From Chaetorhynchus papuensis (Eukaryota > Chordata > Aves > Passeriformes > Rhipiduridae), in NCBI GenBank assembly GCA_013396525.1, contig VWYX01000350.1:552105-616104 (forward strand): 64,000 bases of DNA, given 5' to 3'. A model generated the notes under the pieces. It searched no databases and was not told the DNA's origin. It saw only the letters and a list, made by a program, of their open reading frames with translations. A program made the translations under genes and the position numbers. Positions 24,201 through 34,415 of the stretch are shown piece by piece (positions within the stretch are counted from its first letter, which is position 1; each line of letters starts with the position of its first letter).

Positions 24201-27200
24201 GGCTCTCAGCACCCATGGGCTAACCCCCATGTGAAGGTGAGGGATTTTAGCCTGGTATGGACTGGCTGGACCTGCTGAGCATGAAAGCTGGGGGACAGAG
24301 GACAGGAAGGGAAACCAAAGCAACCTGGAGTCTTCTTACGGTGGGAGCCAAACCCAGGACTTTTTGCTAACACAGCTCTGTTGATGTCAGCTATAATGTA
24401 GCTGTGCTAACACAGCTCTGTTGTTAATCCCTCTGCCAGGCAGACGTGTCTGTCCCAAACTGTACATTAATTTCCTTTGGAGGCTGAGAAATACTTGTGC
24501 TGTGGGCAGCACGATGACCTGGTGCTTCGCCATCACCAGCACATTCCTGCCAATGTGTCCTTCTGAGACGGGGAAGTGAATTTTTTTGCAGATGAGGAAC
24601 TTGTACCAGGAGGCCATCTGGCTTTACAGAGGTGACAGGAAACCAAACCAAGTCTCCCAAGGCTCAAGTTTGCTCCGTAACCCCTGGAACATCCTTCCTC
24701 TCATCGGATGCTGGCCTGTGGGTCAGAGTGGTCTGGACACCACCAAGCTCTTATCTAGAGAGAGAAAGTGCCAACTTCCTCTGAAGTGCTTAAATGAGAT
24801 AAAACCCAGCCTGGTCATTCCTTTAATGGTCTCGCTATTGATGAAGCTGCTCATTAAATCCCACCACCATGTGCAAGTAAGTGCTTCAAAGAGCTCTAGG
24901 TATCCTGTGTAAGTTTAATTTGTCACTTCAAAAGTGTGCAAAGCACCCAGATTTGCACCAGTTCCTAAAAAAACAGGCATCTTTCCCATTTGATCAATAT
25001 TACCTCAGAACAAGTATATCCGACAGGGGAAGAGTCCAGGGGAAAAAAAGAAACCTCCTCCAGGCTTGGAAGATCCAGTTTGGTAAAGCACACCAACACC
25101 TGCTTACATTTAAGCACATGAGAACCACAATGGACTTTTCTGTAAAACCTTGCTTACATCAGGGCTTGCAGGAAGATTGTGTTTTGATGCCGAGCTGCAG
25201 GCAGCCTTTTCAGTTTCAGGTTTGGATATTTTTCCTGCTTATTTGTTGAAAAAGACACTAAGCAAGAGTGTGCTTGTGCTTTTAGGGTTGGAGAATATCG
25301 ATGACAGCACTACAAAGCAGCACGGTGTTACTCACACCTTAAAAAACCACACACACAGGTGCTTCTGACGGGGAGTACCAGCAGCATTCAGACTCCTGTC
25401 CTCAGGCTTAAGGAAATATTTATTCTTTGTGCCGTTGAGCAATCGGAGGGCAGCAGAAGCTGTGTGTCATGGATGCTAAAATTACTCTTCTCTCTCTTCA
25501 CATTTCAGAAAAGATAAAGTTGCATGGGCCTCTCTTCTTTAAAAGAAAAAATCTGGAAGAACAAGGTCGGGGGTTTCCACAGTCTTTTTCCCATGACACT
25601 TTTGAACGAGAACCTGAGGCCTCAATGAGGATTGCTCATTAGCGATAATCTGAGTTTTGCAAAAATTGAGACGTAAAGAGACATGTCAAGGGGTAACTAT
25701 CTTTTAAGATGACACCTTCTTGATCAGTGTAGTTGTTTCTGGAAAGTATTCAAGCAATCTGTCACCATTTCACTGAGAAAAGCACATTTTTTTTCTCCAT
25801 TTACTATTACAGCATCAAAGCACCTATGGGAAAGACAACTATGGCCTGTCCTGCTTTGCACGCCCCGCTTCTTCTTTATACTTTGGAGCCCATGCTTATG
25901 CAAACCACTTGCTTCTGAGGTCCTTAGACTTGCCTGCTGTAGAACTGAAAAAATCCATGGATTTGGGGCCTTATTTGCCTTTGCTGCCAGGAGTGAGATT
26001 TGAGCAATGTTTCCTGAACTGAAGTAGCTCCTGCAAGCACAGATAAGACAGCCTCTGCAGTCGTCTGCTGCTGCTTCTTCAAACACGAGCCACTGCCTCT
26101 CCTCTCACAGGTACCGACTGTGCCTGCAGCCTTCCAGCTTCCTACCTGGTTTGGGTCAGCAGCACGGCTAACCAGACCCCAGATTTCTCCAGCCCACTGC
26201 CAGTTTCAGAGGCTCGCCGAAAAAATTATTTAAGAGTAAAAATAGAATCTGGTTCTCTGGGCGCTCCTCTGTGGCTGGTGCTCCCAGCACTCCATTGGGG
26301 CACGTAGTAGTAACAACTCTGGAAAATTTTACAGTTGTGGGTGTACCAGGGGAAAGAGGAGTCCTGTGTTAAAAACTTAATCATAATCACGTTGCATGCA
26401 ACAGTTCCTTCATGGACAGTCTTCACTGTTGATAAAAATTAAATCAAAGCAGCACCCGAGTAACAGCTTTGCAATTCCGGTTATTTGCTTGCAGGCCTGT
26501 AATTCATCACAAAAATCTTAGATTGTGAATGAAATGCTTTTGGTGATGTCAACTTTCCAGTGACCAGTAAACCACATCACAGAACTACCACCACGTGGTA
26601 AAAGAGAGCCGGGAAATGGCAACAGCTTAAACTAAATATTATTTCACTTTTAAAAATAGGTCCTTAAAACCCTGCTAGAGCCTGAGTGCCTGAAGAGGCC
26701 AGAAAGACCGTGAGGGATAAAACCGATAATGAAGAGGTGAAGAGAAAACTGTAACGTGCGGCCAGGACGTGGGCAAATGGTGGCAAAAGCCCTGTCCTCG
26801 CAATTCCCCTCGTCCCTCTGCTCCACCATGCAGCCAAAAGCAAACACCTGAGCAACTGGTGCTGCTCCACCAGTGGGAAGGAGCATTCCTCCATCTCAAA
26901 CCCACCAGAGCTATTTCTGGCCAGCAGCTACGCAAAGGAGAAGTACTGCAGGGACGGCTCTCACGGCGGGGAGGGGGCAGGCAGACAGGAACCTCAGGTA
27001 TATCAGATATCTCAGACGGGAGACAATGGAGGTGAGGGACGGCAGGGCTGAAACAGCAACTGACTGAAGCTGTGAATCAGTCAGCCTGCTTCTGTGGGCT
27101 GAAGATTTGCCATCACGTGCACAACATTTGCCATTCAGAGACAAAGACATGTCCACGCCGCAGCCAGAGGGGCACACTTAACATTTTCACTGCGTGGGCA

Positions 27201-30200
27201 GTCAGTAGTGCCCGCACGTTGCCTGCACTTTGGTGCAAAACCTCTTGCTTTGACCTACGAGCCCCCACAGCCACAGCAACTCAAAGACTAACAGCTACCA
27301 GGTAGAATATTCTGAAGATGAATCAGAGAATAAGAACCCAAAAGCTAACCAAACCAAAATGTTCAACAAAAAGGCTTGACAGCAAGACCAACAGTTCCCA
27401 TCAAGCAGAAATAAAGACTGCAGAATAATGACATGATCAAAGCTAATACCTAGGTGTGCTTGTGGTAAGGCCTGCAGAGGCAAATCTCTTCTGGATTAAA
27501 CAGGTGCAAGAGCAGTGCTCCAAAGGAAAGTTTAGCAGCCTTACCACTCCAGGTACAGTCTCAATGACTCATCACGAGTAACACTACACCCATTCATACT
27601 TAATTAAAAAAAAAAAAAAAAAGACACTAAAGCCACAATCATTTAGGGGGAGCATGCTCCTCTTGCATTTTAGTTCAGCAGATCATTTTTCTAATGCTTC
27701 ATCAGCTGAAGTTGAGTCTTAATGAAGAAATGACCATGACGGACTTCTTGGGCTGGATGCCAGATCAGGAGTCCAGTGGGGACTTTCTATGCTTAAGATC
27801 TGTATATTTATGTACCCTTTCCTTCCAGCACGCCCTCAGAGTGGAACGTAACATACTAATCTCTTACGATGTGAGGCGAGATCCCACCATCCCAGCTGAG
27901 CTGCTGGGCAGAATGAGAAAGCTTGTGGAAGAGGGGAAGCTTGCTTTCACCATCTGGTGCTCTGCTTTGGCTTCCTTCTCCTGGACTTTAGCATTGCCCG
28001 TGGAACAAATGCTGAATAGCCTGCAGGCCGAAATGTGCCGGGCAGTGATGGGGCTGCAGCCCCTGCCTGGGATCATGGCTGTCTGGAGGGATGCAAGTAA
28101 CACCCACAGACCATTCTGCTTTGGTGTGGGTTACAGGGAGGGTGGTAGGACTGCATTGCACCTTCTCCAGCATGAAGGAATTGCTGCCTTTGTTAAAGGG
28201 CTCAGGACTGGACTGAGAATTTATTAATTCACTCTTTAGGTGTCATCACGAGGAACCAGCTCTGCCACTGACTGTGGGTCAGTAATGTCTGTGGAAATAT
28301 TCTTCCCTGATTTGAAGAGGCTCTGGCTCCTTTCCATAATGAGCCTGTTTTACAACATGTGGTATTGCAGGGGAGAGCTTTTCTTCCTGTGAGAACAGAT
28401 TCAAGGAACCATCTCATCCTTGCTACCAAACAATGCGAAGTTACTGAAGAACATGTTGCTCATAGGGCAAAACTCTTCACTGTGGCAAAATAATGCACTC
28501 AAAATAGATTTCCTTGTGTGCTACATAAGCAGTTTTAGGACTTCATATGAACCTAGTTGCACATTTTTCCCTATCTGTATTTCTGCATTCCAGATTAATG
28601 GGTTGCCTAACAAAACTTCACAGTATTTTTATTTCCATACGAGATTTTTTTTCTTTTCCCTCCACTTTGACCACTGACTAAATATATTCTGCACCCATCT
28701 GCAGTCACAAATGTTGTTCTTTGTCATTCTTGAACAGACCCTATATACTTTTTTTTTCTACCCACAAAGTGGTGAGGGTGAATGACCTCATTTTTTTTTT
28801 TCCCCTTCCTTGGCTAATTGGCTCTTGCAGGGTGGATTAAACTGGCCAGCTTGGCTCTTTTACCAAAACACAGCCTTTCCTGGTCTCTTTTATCTAGATT
28901 TTAAGAGGGGAGGCAGCTAGAGGGTTCTGCAGAGGCCAAGAGGCAACCCTGGGTCTCAGCTCTCTGCCTGCCCACTGTGCTGCCATCCTCTGCCACAGGC
29001 CCTGCTCCAGCCACTCCTTCGGGAATGTTGCAGGGAGGCACCACAAACACATCTGGGCAAGCAGTGTGGGGAATGTGCCTCTGCCAGGGTGATGCTGCTG
29101 GGCTCCTGGGCAGCAGAGGATCCAGAGAACAAGGGTAAGGGTTAGATGCTGCAGCCTACACCATGGCATCTGGCCAGGGCAATGTATCCACTCCCTTCCC
29201 AGGCCTGCACGGGCAGACCTCCCTGTGACTTTGGTGGGAAAAGGACGGGGCACTATCCCAAGGTGATTAGTGACTCTTCGGCTTCGTTTGCAGCCATGAC
29301 ATCCTGGGCACTGCACAAACACCAAAGAAAGCCATGCCCAGAGAACTCACACCCTGAAAAGGCAAACAAAAGGGAAGTCCTGCACAAAGCAGCTCAGGTG
29401 GCTACACAGGTATGGAACACAAACCAGGATGTCCTGGAGCACCAGACTGATGTCAGCACTGCTCCTCCTGTGCAGTGCTGAGCCCTCCAGAAGGCACCCC
29501 CTCACAAATGTGACAGCACACTGTGGTGACACAGAGACAAGGAAAAATCAGGAAACCTGCATTTCCCCAGTGCCAAAGCATCGCACCAAGTCCTGCTCCC
29601 ACAGGGCGGACACAACAGCAGGCTGCCCTGAGTGCCAGCGCAGCCAGCAGAGCCAGATCCCCACCTGCAGCCCACCTTGCGACTTCCAGCCATTGCTGCT
29701 GGAGTTTTTCTTCTACTACATGAACTTTGGACCATTTTCAAAGAAGAGTAAGTCATAAAAAGGGGCAAGTTCTTGCAGGCAGGCTATTGTGTCGCATAGA
29801 CCAAGGTCTACTCAAGTCCAGAGTGCAACCTGGTTAAACATCACTTAATTTTTATCTTGCATTTATAACACACAAATATTTGCCTTTGTGTTTTCCATCA
29901 GCAATAACGAGCCATTCTCAGAGCAGCTGCTTCTCCATGCAAGCGACGCCAGCCAAGGCATCCTTAAAAACAGGGGTGCGTGGCTGCAGCAGAAGCCAGT
30001 GCTGCCTGGCAAGCTGAGTTTCCATGGAAAGGAAGGGGACAGTCTATGCACGGAGCAGAGCTGCAGCTGGGGTCATGATGAAGCAGCCTATCTCTGTTTC
30101 CCTCTTCCCTCCTGTGTAAGGTCAACCAGCTCCCAAAGCAACCATCTCCTCCAAGTGTCCAGCCAAGTGGAGCCTTTGCTGCAGAGCAGCCCCTTGCAGC

Positions 30201-33200
30201 ACGGGGCACAGGATGGAGGGAGATCTGGATTCTTTGGTCACAGCACATGGTGGCAGGAACCCTCCTGGCTCTGGTCACCAGAAAGACTTCCTGGAGACCT
30301 GGTCATACAGAGAGGAAGTGGGCAGGGAGAAACAGGACAGCCTTGCAGCAAGCGTTACGTTTCCCTTGCATCTGCACATGTACCTGCTACAGGAGAGTCT
30401 TTCACCACTTTAACTCCAAGGGACGGATGGATAAACACAGCAAAGTGACTCAAATCTGATTCCTCTAAATAGTGTTAAGGTGTAAATGCCAGAAGGCACC
30501 ACTTTGAGGTTTCCATGATTTTCTGTGTTGTGGTTACACACGCATCCCTTTACCATCTGTACTGGTTCTTGCCCAGCTGTCAAATTACATCCCACTTTTC
30601 TGAACTTGAGGGTAAATAGACAGTAATGGGCAATAGAAACAAAAAAAGATCCTTAGGGATGCAGTTAATCTCTCTGTTTGACCTGTTTCTTTGGGGTTTT
30701 TTTCTTCCGGCACAGTATGAAGAAAGCCCTGTGCCCTAAATGACATTGGCCAGTACCCTCGAGATGTCTGATAAGCTTTGAATTCTACCAACTTGTGAAA
30801 TGTGGCAAAGGTTTGTTTTGGTCCTGTTGGTGGGAAAGAAGAAATTACATCAGGCAGATGATGCTTAACATGAAAAGAGAAGTGGGACAGATTTCTTAAA
30901 TTGTGGGTTGATGTAGTTTTACACACGTTATATTCTGTTGATAATCTGCTGTAAGATTTTCCACGTGTTCTGGGAAGAACTGCAAAACAAAGGCTTGCCA
31001 GTGTCCCTCACGGGAACCACTGCTGCAAGGGAATCTTTACAAATGAACTAATTGAATTACGGTAGCTTTGAAGCCCATGCTGTTAATGATAGAATAAATC
31101 CAGGAGTTTATATTAGATATTGTAGAAGTTTTGCTCTACTGAATGATTCCTTTGGCCCTGATCAGAGCAGGAATAATGGACCAGGAGAGCCCATGATGTA
31201 ACACAGTATTGTCACTGTTACACTCTTCTTTCCCCTCTCTCATCATACAGACTGTGCATTTTAGGAAATTAAAGAAAAAATCTATATCTTGGCCAAAACT
31301 TTTCTACATTGCAAAGAATTCCAGATGCTTGCAATGAGCAAACCTTCCCTACGAAGTACGTGTTACAAAGTAGTGGAAGGACCCATCCCGTGACACAAAA
31401 GGGGAGATGAATCTGTGCTGCAACTGGCTTATTGCACACTTGCAAATGAACATTTCTCAGGCACTTTGACTCCCATCTGATAGTAATGCTGATGCTCTTT
31501 GCTGGTGTTAAGCAAGGAAAGAGATGTGACTATTCCGTGCAAAGAAGCTGAGCACATCATGCCTCAGAAAGCAAGATACCTCTGACAGGTGTCCAAAATG
31601 AATCACTTGGAAAGATGATCTTGTGGCTGAAGCACAAGATATGCAGGGCTGAGCTCTGCTCCCAGAAGTTCTGCTCCACACTCGGTGTGTGACCTAGAGT
31701 AAGTCACGAATTCTCTGTTCCCATTTCCTCTTTGGTGAAAATGATGACAATGATCATGTCTATTCTCAGCAGAATTATGAGTGAGTATGCAGTAACTTAC
31801 ATTTCTAAATGCTTCTCATTCTTTGCAGGAAATGCATTGCAAATATCACTGTTTGAGCACTATTCCACCCTATTATCGAGTCTTAAACTAACACAAATGC
31901 ATCAGAGAAACCTCAGCCCTCTCACAGGTATTCTCACATTTGTTCATCAGAAAGCACCACTCTTCTAAGAAACCACTGTTCAGATCAGTCAGACAAAGGA
32001 GAAAATGGAAAGCTGTCCCAGAGCAGCACCTCTCTAAGCTTGCCTTGCTTTCACATCCTTGACTTGAAGGCAGAATATTAAATTAACGGGCTCTTTGACA
32101 AATTATATCTTATCCTTATCCTTACACTACAGCTTTCCTGGAGCTTCCTATAGTTTTGTGCTGCCACTTGTCCAAAGCCACAGCTGTGCAAAGTTGCACC
32201 CTGTACGGACACAGACTCAGAATTAAGCACGTGCTGGATGCAGTGGAAAGACTTTACACATCAGCCCAAAATAAATACAAGTTCCTTGTTTTGTGTCCTG
32301 TGGAAGGCTATGAATCAAGAGGTGAGAAATGATGAGGAGCTCTGGCTCCTACATCAGGGTACCTGAAACATGCTGGGAGCTGTACCATGGAAATCTGAAA
32401 GTCAAAAGCTGAGCCAGTTCCAGGCAATGAGGATATTCCAAAGGGAAAAACTGCACTAAACCCAGATGGCTCCAGAAGGAAGCAGGCATGTAATGGTTAG
32501 TGACCTGAAGTAAAGGTACGAAGAGCACTGAGGTCTGTTCTTCCTGCTGCCTTGATCAGTCCTGAACATCAGGGCAGGAAAAAAGAGAGACACAGAGGGT
32601 ACCGAGGAACAGGACAAAACTACCTGAAGGCTGTGATGGAAAAGTCACTTTTGAAATTTGCAGGCTCAGTCATATACATATGGAGGACACCTGGAAAGCA
32701 GCAATTTGAGAGAAGCCTGAGAGTGAGGGTGGACAAAATGAAATGTATGTTTTAGAGGGGGAAAAAAAAAGGCCTGTGTGGTTTTAGGCAACATATTTAG
32801 GACCAAGGATCCAAAGGAAAGGCTCTCAGGACTGTGCGGTCAGACATTAAATTGTAAGCTGTAGACAGCAGAGGGTTTTTTGTTTTGGTTTGGGTTTTTT
32901 ATCTTTTTTTCTTGAAGCTGCACCTTGCTCTCAGGGAACCCAGCCATGGCCCGGTTACAGCACCATGTTGGGGGAAGCACTTCAAGTTACATAAGTTATC
33001 AAGAATAACGAGACACAGAAAAATACCAGAAGTTCAGATGAAACAAATACAAATGGTAGCAAGGCTGCCAAACATTGATTAATGGAGGAAATAAAATGTA
33101 AACAAAGGGAAGCATGGGATTTGTAAATCCTGCCAGTCTAGAAGGGTCTAAATAACCAGAAGGGCGAGGGGCAATTTTTAAGCTGTATAATTAGAAAGAG

Positions 33201-34206
33201 CAAAGCAAGATTCTGCAGATGTAAACCGCTGGAGGAAACGCGATGTACGCCATTCACAAGGCTGAGCAAGAGCTGGCTGTAGAAAATGGTCTTTCCGAGA
33301 GCAGGGGAAGACCAGCCACGATCCCAAGCGCAGCACGCTGACCAGCAGCCACCTGGCATCGCGCAGAGCTGCAGCCAGAACAAGCTGTGTTTGCAAACAA
33401 CCGCAGAGCCAAACCTCGCTCACATCTTCCCTCGTCGGAGGAAAGGGCTGCCCTTTGGGGCAGCCGACCTGGCACCGGGCTTGGGTTCCTGGCTCTGTCA
33501 TGAGCAGCACACCAACCTCCAAGCGAGTTATGTGGCCGCTCTGAGCCTCAGCCGCCCGCTCGTGGGCCCGGGGCCACAAGCCCGTCCCACGTCCCGGGGC
33601 CGCTCTGGGGGCTGCCAGCATTGGGGATGGCGGGATGGCCGGAGCGTGAGGGGACTCATCCCGGGGGGGAGGCTGGAAAGCTGAACCTGGGCTGCGAAAC
33701 CCCGCGTCCCACGCCTGAGGGACAAGTGTGCCCACGCTCTCTCGAATAAATCTGTTCGGTAGGGTGGAGTCTGCCTTATTTTTACTCTACATGCAAATTA
33801 TATCCCTCAACAACCTCATTGCAAATATTTTCTGGTTTCTCACACCCTGCCCTGGGCAGAAGCAAGCTGTTTTCCCTGCAGATCCCCTGGCTTCCTTTGC
33901 AACTTCTGGTTTGGACTACTTTGATTTTACAGAAGCGAGAGAAACTTATGAGTTGTTGGGATGAAAACAAAACCAAAACCCGAACAACCAGAGCGGGGGG
34001 AAAGGCAGGCGAAGCTGTTCAGCCCAGCTCCGCAGGATGCGGCGGGCTCCAACCTCGGCGATTGCCCCGAGCAGCGGGACGAGCAAACCAACCCTGCGGG
34101 AGGGATGCGACACCCACCTCCCCCCTGCGCCGGCTCCCAGCCTTACCTGTTTGCCAGCGGCAGCGAGGCACAGGAGAAGGAGCCAGCAGCCTGACGGGAC
34201 GGGCAT
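8906..34206 (-). CDS. TNFRSF11A: TNFRSF11A (RANK), receptor activator of NF-kB; complete gene, 10 coding exons
   Basis: Type I membrane receptor for RANKL (TNFSF11). It recruits TRAFs and activates NF-kB and MAPK in osteoclast precursors and other cells. Joined exons give 1995 nt, 664 residues plus stop, in frame throughout. Layout: signal peptide about 1-20; four TNFR cysteine-rich domains about 29-66, 67-108, 109-152 and 153-188; N-glycosylation sites N100 (NST) and N169 (NCT); membrane helix about 205-228 followed by a Lys-rich stop-transfer (KKKGKK); long cytoplasmic tail. TRAF motifs in the tail: PTEDEY about 331-336 (TRAF6 type), PVQEEN about 588-593 and PVQEEG about 648-653. A conserved block, GQVMNFKGDIIVVYLSQ, lies near 553-569. 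Human RANK is 616 residues; the extra length here is mainly in the tail. The start ATG has G at -3 and is the only in-frame ATG in exon 1. Exon phases are 0,1,1,1,2,1,1,0,1. Confidence 0.97.
9286..13440 (-). other. TNFRSF11A: TNFRSF11A intron 9
   Basis: About 4.2 kb, donor GTAAGC, acceptor TAG. I see no exon, recognisable repeat family or RNA gene within it. Confidence 0.8.
13441..14293 (-). CDS. TNFRSF11A: TNFRSF11A exon 9 (large cytoplasmic exon)
   Basis: 853 nt, phase 0 to phase 1, acceptor 'ttctttcag', donor GTAAGC. It encodes residues 255-538 plus one base. The TRAF6-type motif PVPTEDEYMD is near 330-338, and SFSEPMEAGENDSL is a conserved RANK block. Between these blocks the sequence is Ser/Thr/Cys-rich and poorly conserved with mammals. 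The last part is a seven-residue repeat (TNRSTSG, THRSTSG, TNSSTSD) written by a 21-bp DNA repeat. A long plus-strand open frame over the same region is its shadow. Confidence 0.96.
13457..13519 (-). repeat. TNFRSF11A: Coding 21-bp tandem repeat, 3 copies, in TNFRSF11A exon 9
   Basis: Three 21-bp units (13499-13519, 13478-13498 and 13457-13477 in transcript order) encode TNRSTSG, THRSTSG and TNSSTSD. The first two units differ at a single base. The repeat keeps frame because the unit is a multiple of three. It sits 16 nt before the exon 9 donor, just before the conserved C-terminal block of exon 10. Confidence 0.97.
14294..15926 (-). other. TNFRSF11A: TNFRSF11A intron 8
   Basis: About 1.6 kb, donor GTAAAG, acceptor 'ttctttcag'. 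No further feature recognised. Confidence 0.8.
15927..15979 (-). CDS. TNFRSF11A: TNFRSF11A exon 8 (short juxtamembrane exon)
   Basis: Only 53 nt, too short to stand out as an open frame. Acceptor 'tttccctacag', donor GTAAAG. It takes the split codon from exon 7 (G+CA) and reads ADLQNWANEVCSQIKGTK, which aligns with the known RANK juxtamembrane stretch containing the W-NE-C pattern. Phase 1 in, phase 0 out, which is what exons 7 and 9 need. Confidence 0.92.
15980..17821 (-). other. TNFRSF11A: TNFRSF11A intron 7
   Basis: About 1.8 kb, donor GTACAT. An open frame near 16863-16947 resembles an exon but has no usable acceptor. No other feature recognised. Confidence 0.75.
17822..17929 (-). CDS. 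TNFRSF11A: TNFRSF11A exon 7 (transmembrane helix)
   Basis: 108 nt, acceptor 'accctgcag', donor GTACAT. It encodes residues 201-236 plus one base. The core ILYVLIVILFFVTLIGIVVF is a single membrane helix and is followed by YYKKKGKKLT, a basic stop-transfer, placing the C-terminus in the cytoplasm. Confidence 0.97.
17930..18799 (-). other. TNFRSF11A: TNFRSF11A intron 6
   Basis: About 0.9 kb. The donor is GTTTGT, weaker than every other donor in the gene. Nothing else recognised. Confidence 0.75.
18800..18894 (-). CDS. TNFRSF11A: TNFRSF11A exon 6 (end of CRD4 and stalk)
   Basis: 95 nt, acceptor 'cttttttag', phase 2 in, phase 1 out. The split codon AA+C makes N169 of the NCT glycosylation site. 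It includes DKSDAVC, the last Cys of CRD4, then a short charged stalk ending PEPSEDG. The end at 18800 is set by phase, because exon 7 requires one carried base. The donor G|GTTTGT is unusual. Confidence 0.88.
18895..19236 (-). other. TNFRSF11A: TNFRSF11A intron 5
   Basis: 342 nt, donor GTAAGT. Nothing else recognised. Confidence 0.8.
19237..19330 (-). CDS. TNFRSF11A: TNFRSF11A exon 5 (CRD3/CRD4 junction)
   Basis: 94 nt, acceptor 'ctacacacag', donor GTAAGT, phase 1 in, phase 2 out. It encodes VQQDKDTMCLPCPRGYFSD and then VSSSTDECKSWT. The TMCLPC end of CRD3 and the GYFSD...STD-C--W start of CRD4 are typical of RANK. Confidence 0.96.
19331..20475 (-). other. TNFRSF11A: TNFRSF11A intron 4
   Basis: About 1.1 kb, donor GTAAGA. 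Nothing else recognised. Confidence 0.8.
20476..20619 (-). CDS. TNFRSF11A: TNFRSF11A exon 4 (CRD2/CRD3)
   Basis: 144 nt, acceptor 'ctcttgtag', donor GTAAGA, phase 1 in and out. It contains the PGNST glycosylation site (N100), CACTMGYHWNEDCDCCQ and RNTMCAPGLG, the diagnostic RANK CRD3 sequence with its paired cysteines. Confidence 0.97.
20620..21172 (-). other. TNFRSF11A: TNFRSF11A intron 3
   Basis: 553 nt, donor GTGAGC. Nothing else recognised. Confidence 0.8.
21173..21298 (-). CDS. TNFRSF11A: TNFRSF11A exon 3 (CRD1/CRD2)
   Basis: 126 nt, acceptor 'caatcacag', donor GTGAGC, phase 1 in and out. It encodes GKYLSARCTATSDSVCQPC (end of CRD1), then GPNEYMDVWNEEDKCLLHK and ICDQ (CRD2). Cysteine spacing fits the TNFR family. 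Confidence 0.97.
21299..21737 (-). other. TNFRSF11A: TNFRSF11A intron 2
   Basis: 439 nt, donor GTATGT. Nothing else recognised. Confidence 0.8.
21738..21819 (-). CDS. TNFRSF11A: TNFRSF11A exon 2 (mature N-terminus, CRD1)
   Basis: 82 nt, acceptor 'cccgctgcag', donor GTATGT, phase 0 in, phase 1 out. It reads LSLQITPPCESEQHYEYSG then RCCRKCEPG. The LQI-PPC-SE-HYE pattern is that of the RANK N-terminus. Confidence 0.96.
21820..34146 (-). other. TNFRSF11A: TNFRSF11A intron 1
   Basis: About 12.3 kb, donor GTAAGG. It holds a 19-bp direct repeat (24365-24383 and 24405-24423), an A-run near 27606, and a 177-codon plus-strand open frame at 27694-28227 with no similarity I recognise. The last kilobase before exon 1 is CpG-rich. 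No other exon or repeat family recognised. First introns often carry enhancers, but I cannot place any. Confidence 0.7.
24365..24423. repeat. 19-bp direct repeat, 40-bp period
   Basis: The word tgctaacacagctctgttg occurs at 24365-24383 and exactly again at 24405-24423, with 21 bp between that also contain a related tgtagctgtg stretch. It is a small local duplication in intron 1 of TNFRSF11A. Confidence 0.9.
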
Positions 34207-34330
34207 GTCTGGGTGTCCGTCTCTGCCTCCTCCCGTGGCTCCTTTTCCTGCCACCGAAGGGAAACTAGATCCTTCCAGCCAAGCCCCCGCGCCACGGCAG
34301 CGCAGCGAGGCGCATTTGAGCTGACTACTT
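33300..34330 (-). promoter_or_regulatory. TNFRSF11A: CpG island over TNFRSF11A exon 1 and promoter
   Basis: CpG-dense DNA runs over two blocks (about 33300-33720 and 33960-34330), with less GC between them at 33740-33950. It covers the start codon at 34206-34204 and the first part of intron 1. The 5' UTR and transcription start would lie just above 34206. No TATA box is obvious, which fits a CpG-island promoter. Confidence 0.65.
34147..34206 (-). CDS. TNFRSF11A: TNFRSF11A exon 1 (start codon and signal peptide)
   Basis: 60 coding nt, start ATG at 34206-34204, donor GTAAGG. It encodes 20 residues: MPVPSGC, a hydrophobic WLLLLCLAAA core, then GKQ, a good signal peptide. It ends in phase 0, as exon 2 needs. 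The frame stays open upstream to 34254, but only a GTG lies there, so this ATG is the start. Confidence 0.92.
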
Positions 34331-34415
34331 CTCTTTCTTCCTTTCCTTCCTCTCAGCTACACGAGGGGAGAAGAGAGAAGAAGAAGACGAGAAAGATAAA
34401 AAAAAAAAAAAAAAA
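34326..34415. repeat. Polypyrimidine tract followed by polypurine tract (imperfect inverted repeat)
   Basis: A C/T-only stretch of nearly 30 nt (about 34327-34354) is followed after a few bases by a G/A stretch (about 34362-34396) and a run of about 17 A. The two arms are roughly complementary (CTTCTCTTTC against GAGAAGAAGAAG-type text). It lies 100-200 bp upstream of the TNFRSF11A start codon, at or just above the promoter. Confidence 0.75.

Noticed and set aside
33178..33735. 185-codon minus-strand frame in intron 1 near exon 1
   Set aside because: GC-rich CpG-island DNA gives open frames in most phases; no family resemblance and no splice sites that fit TNFRSF11A.
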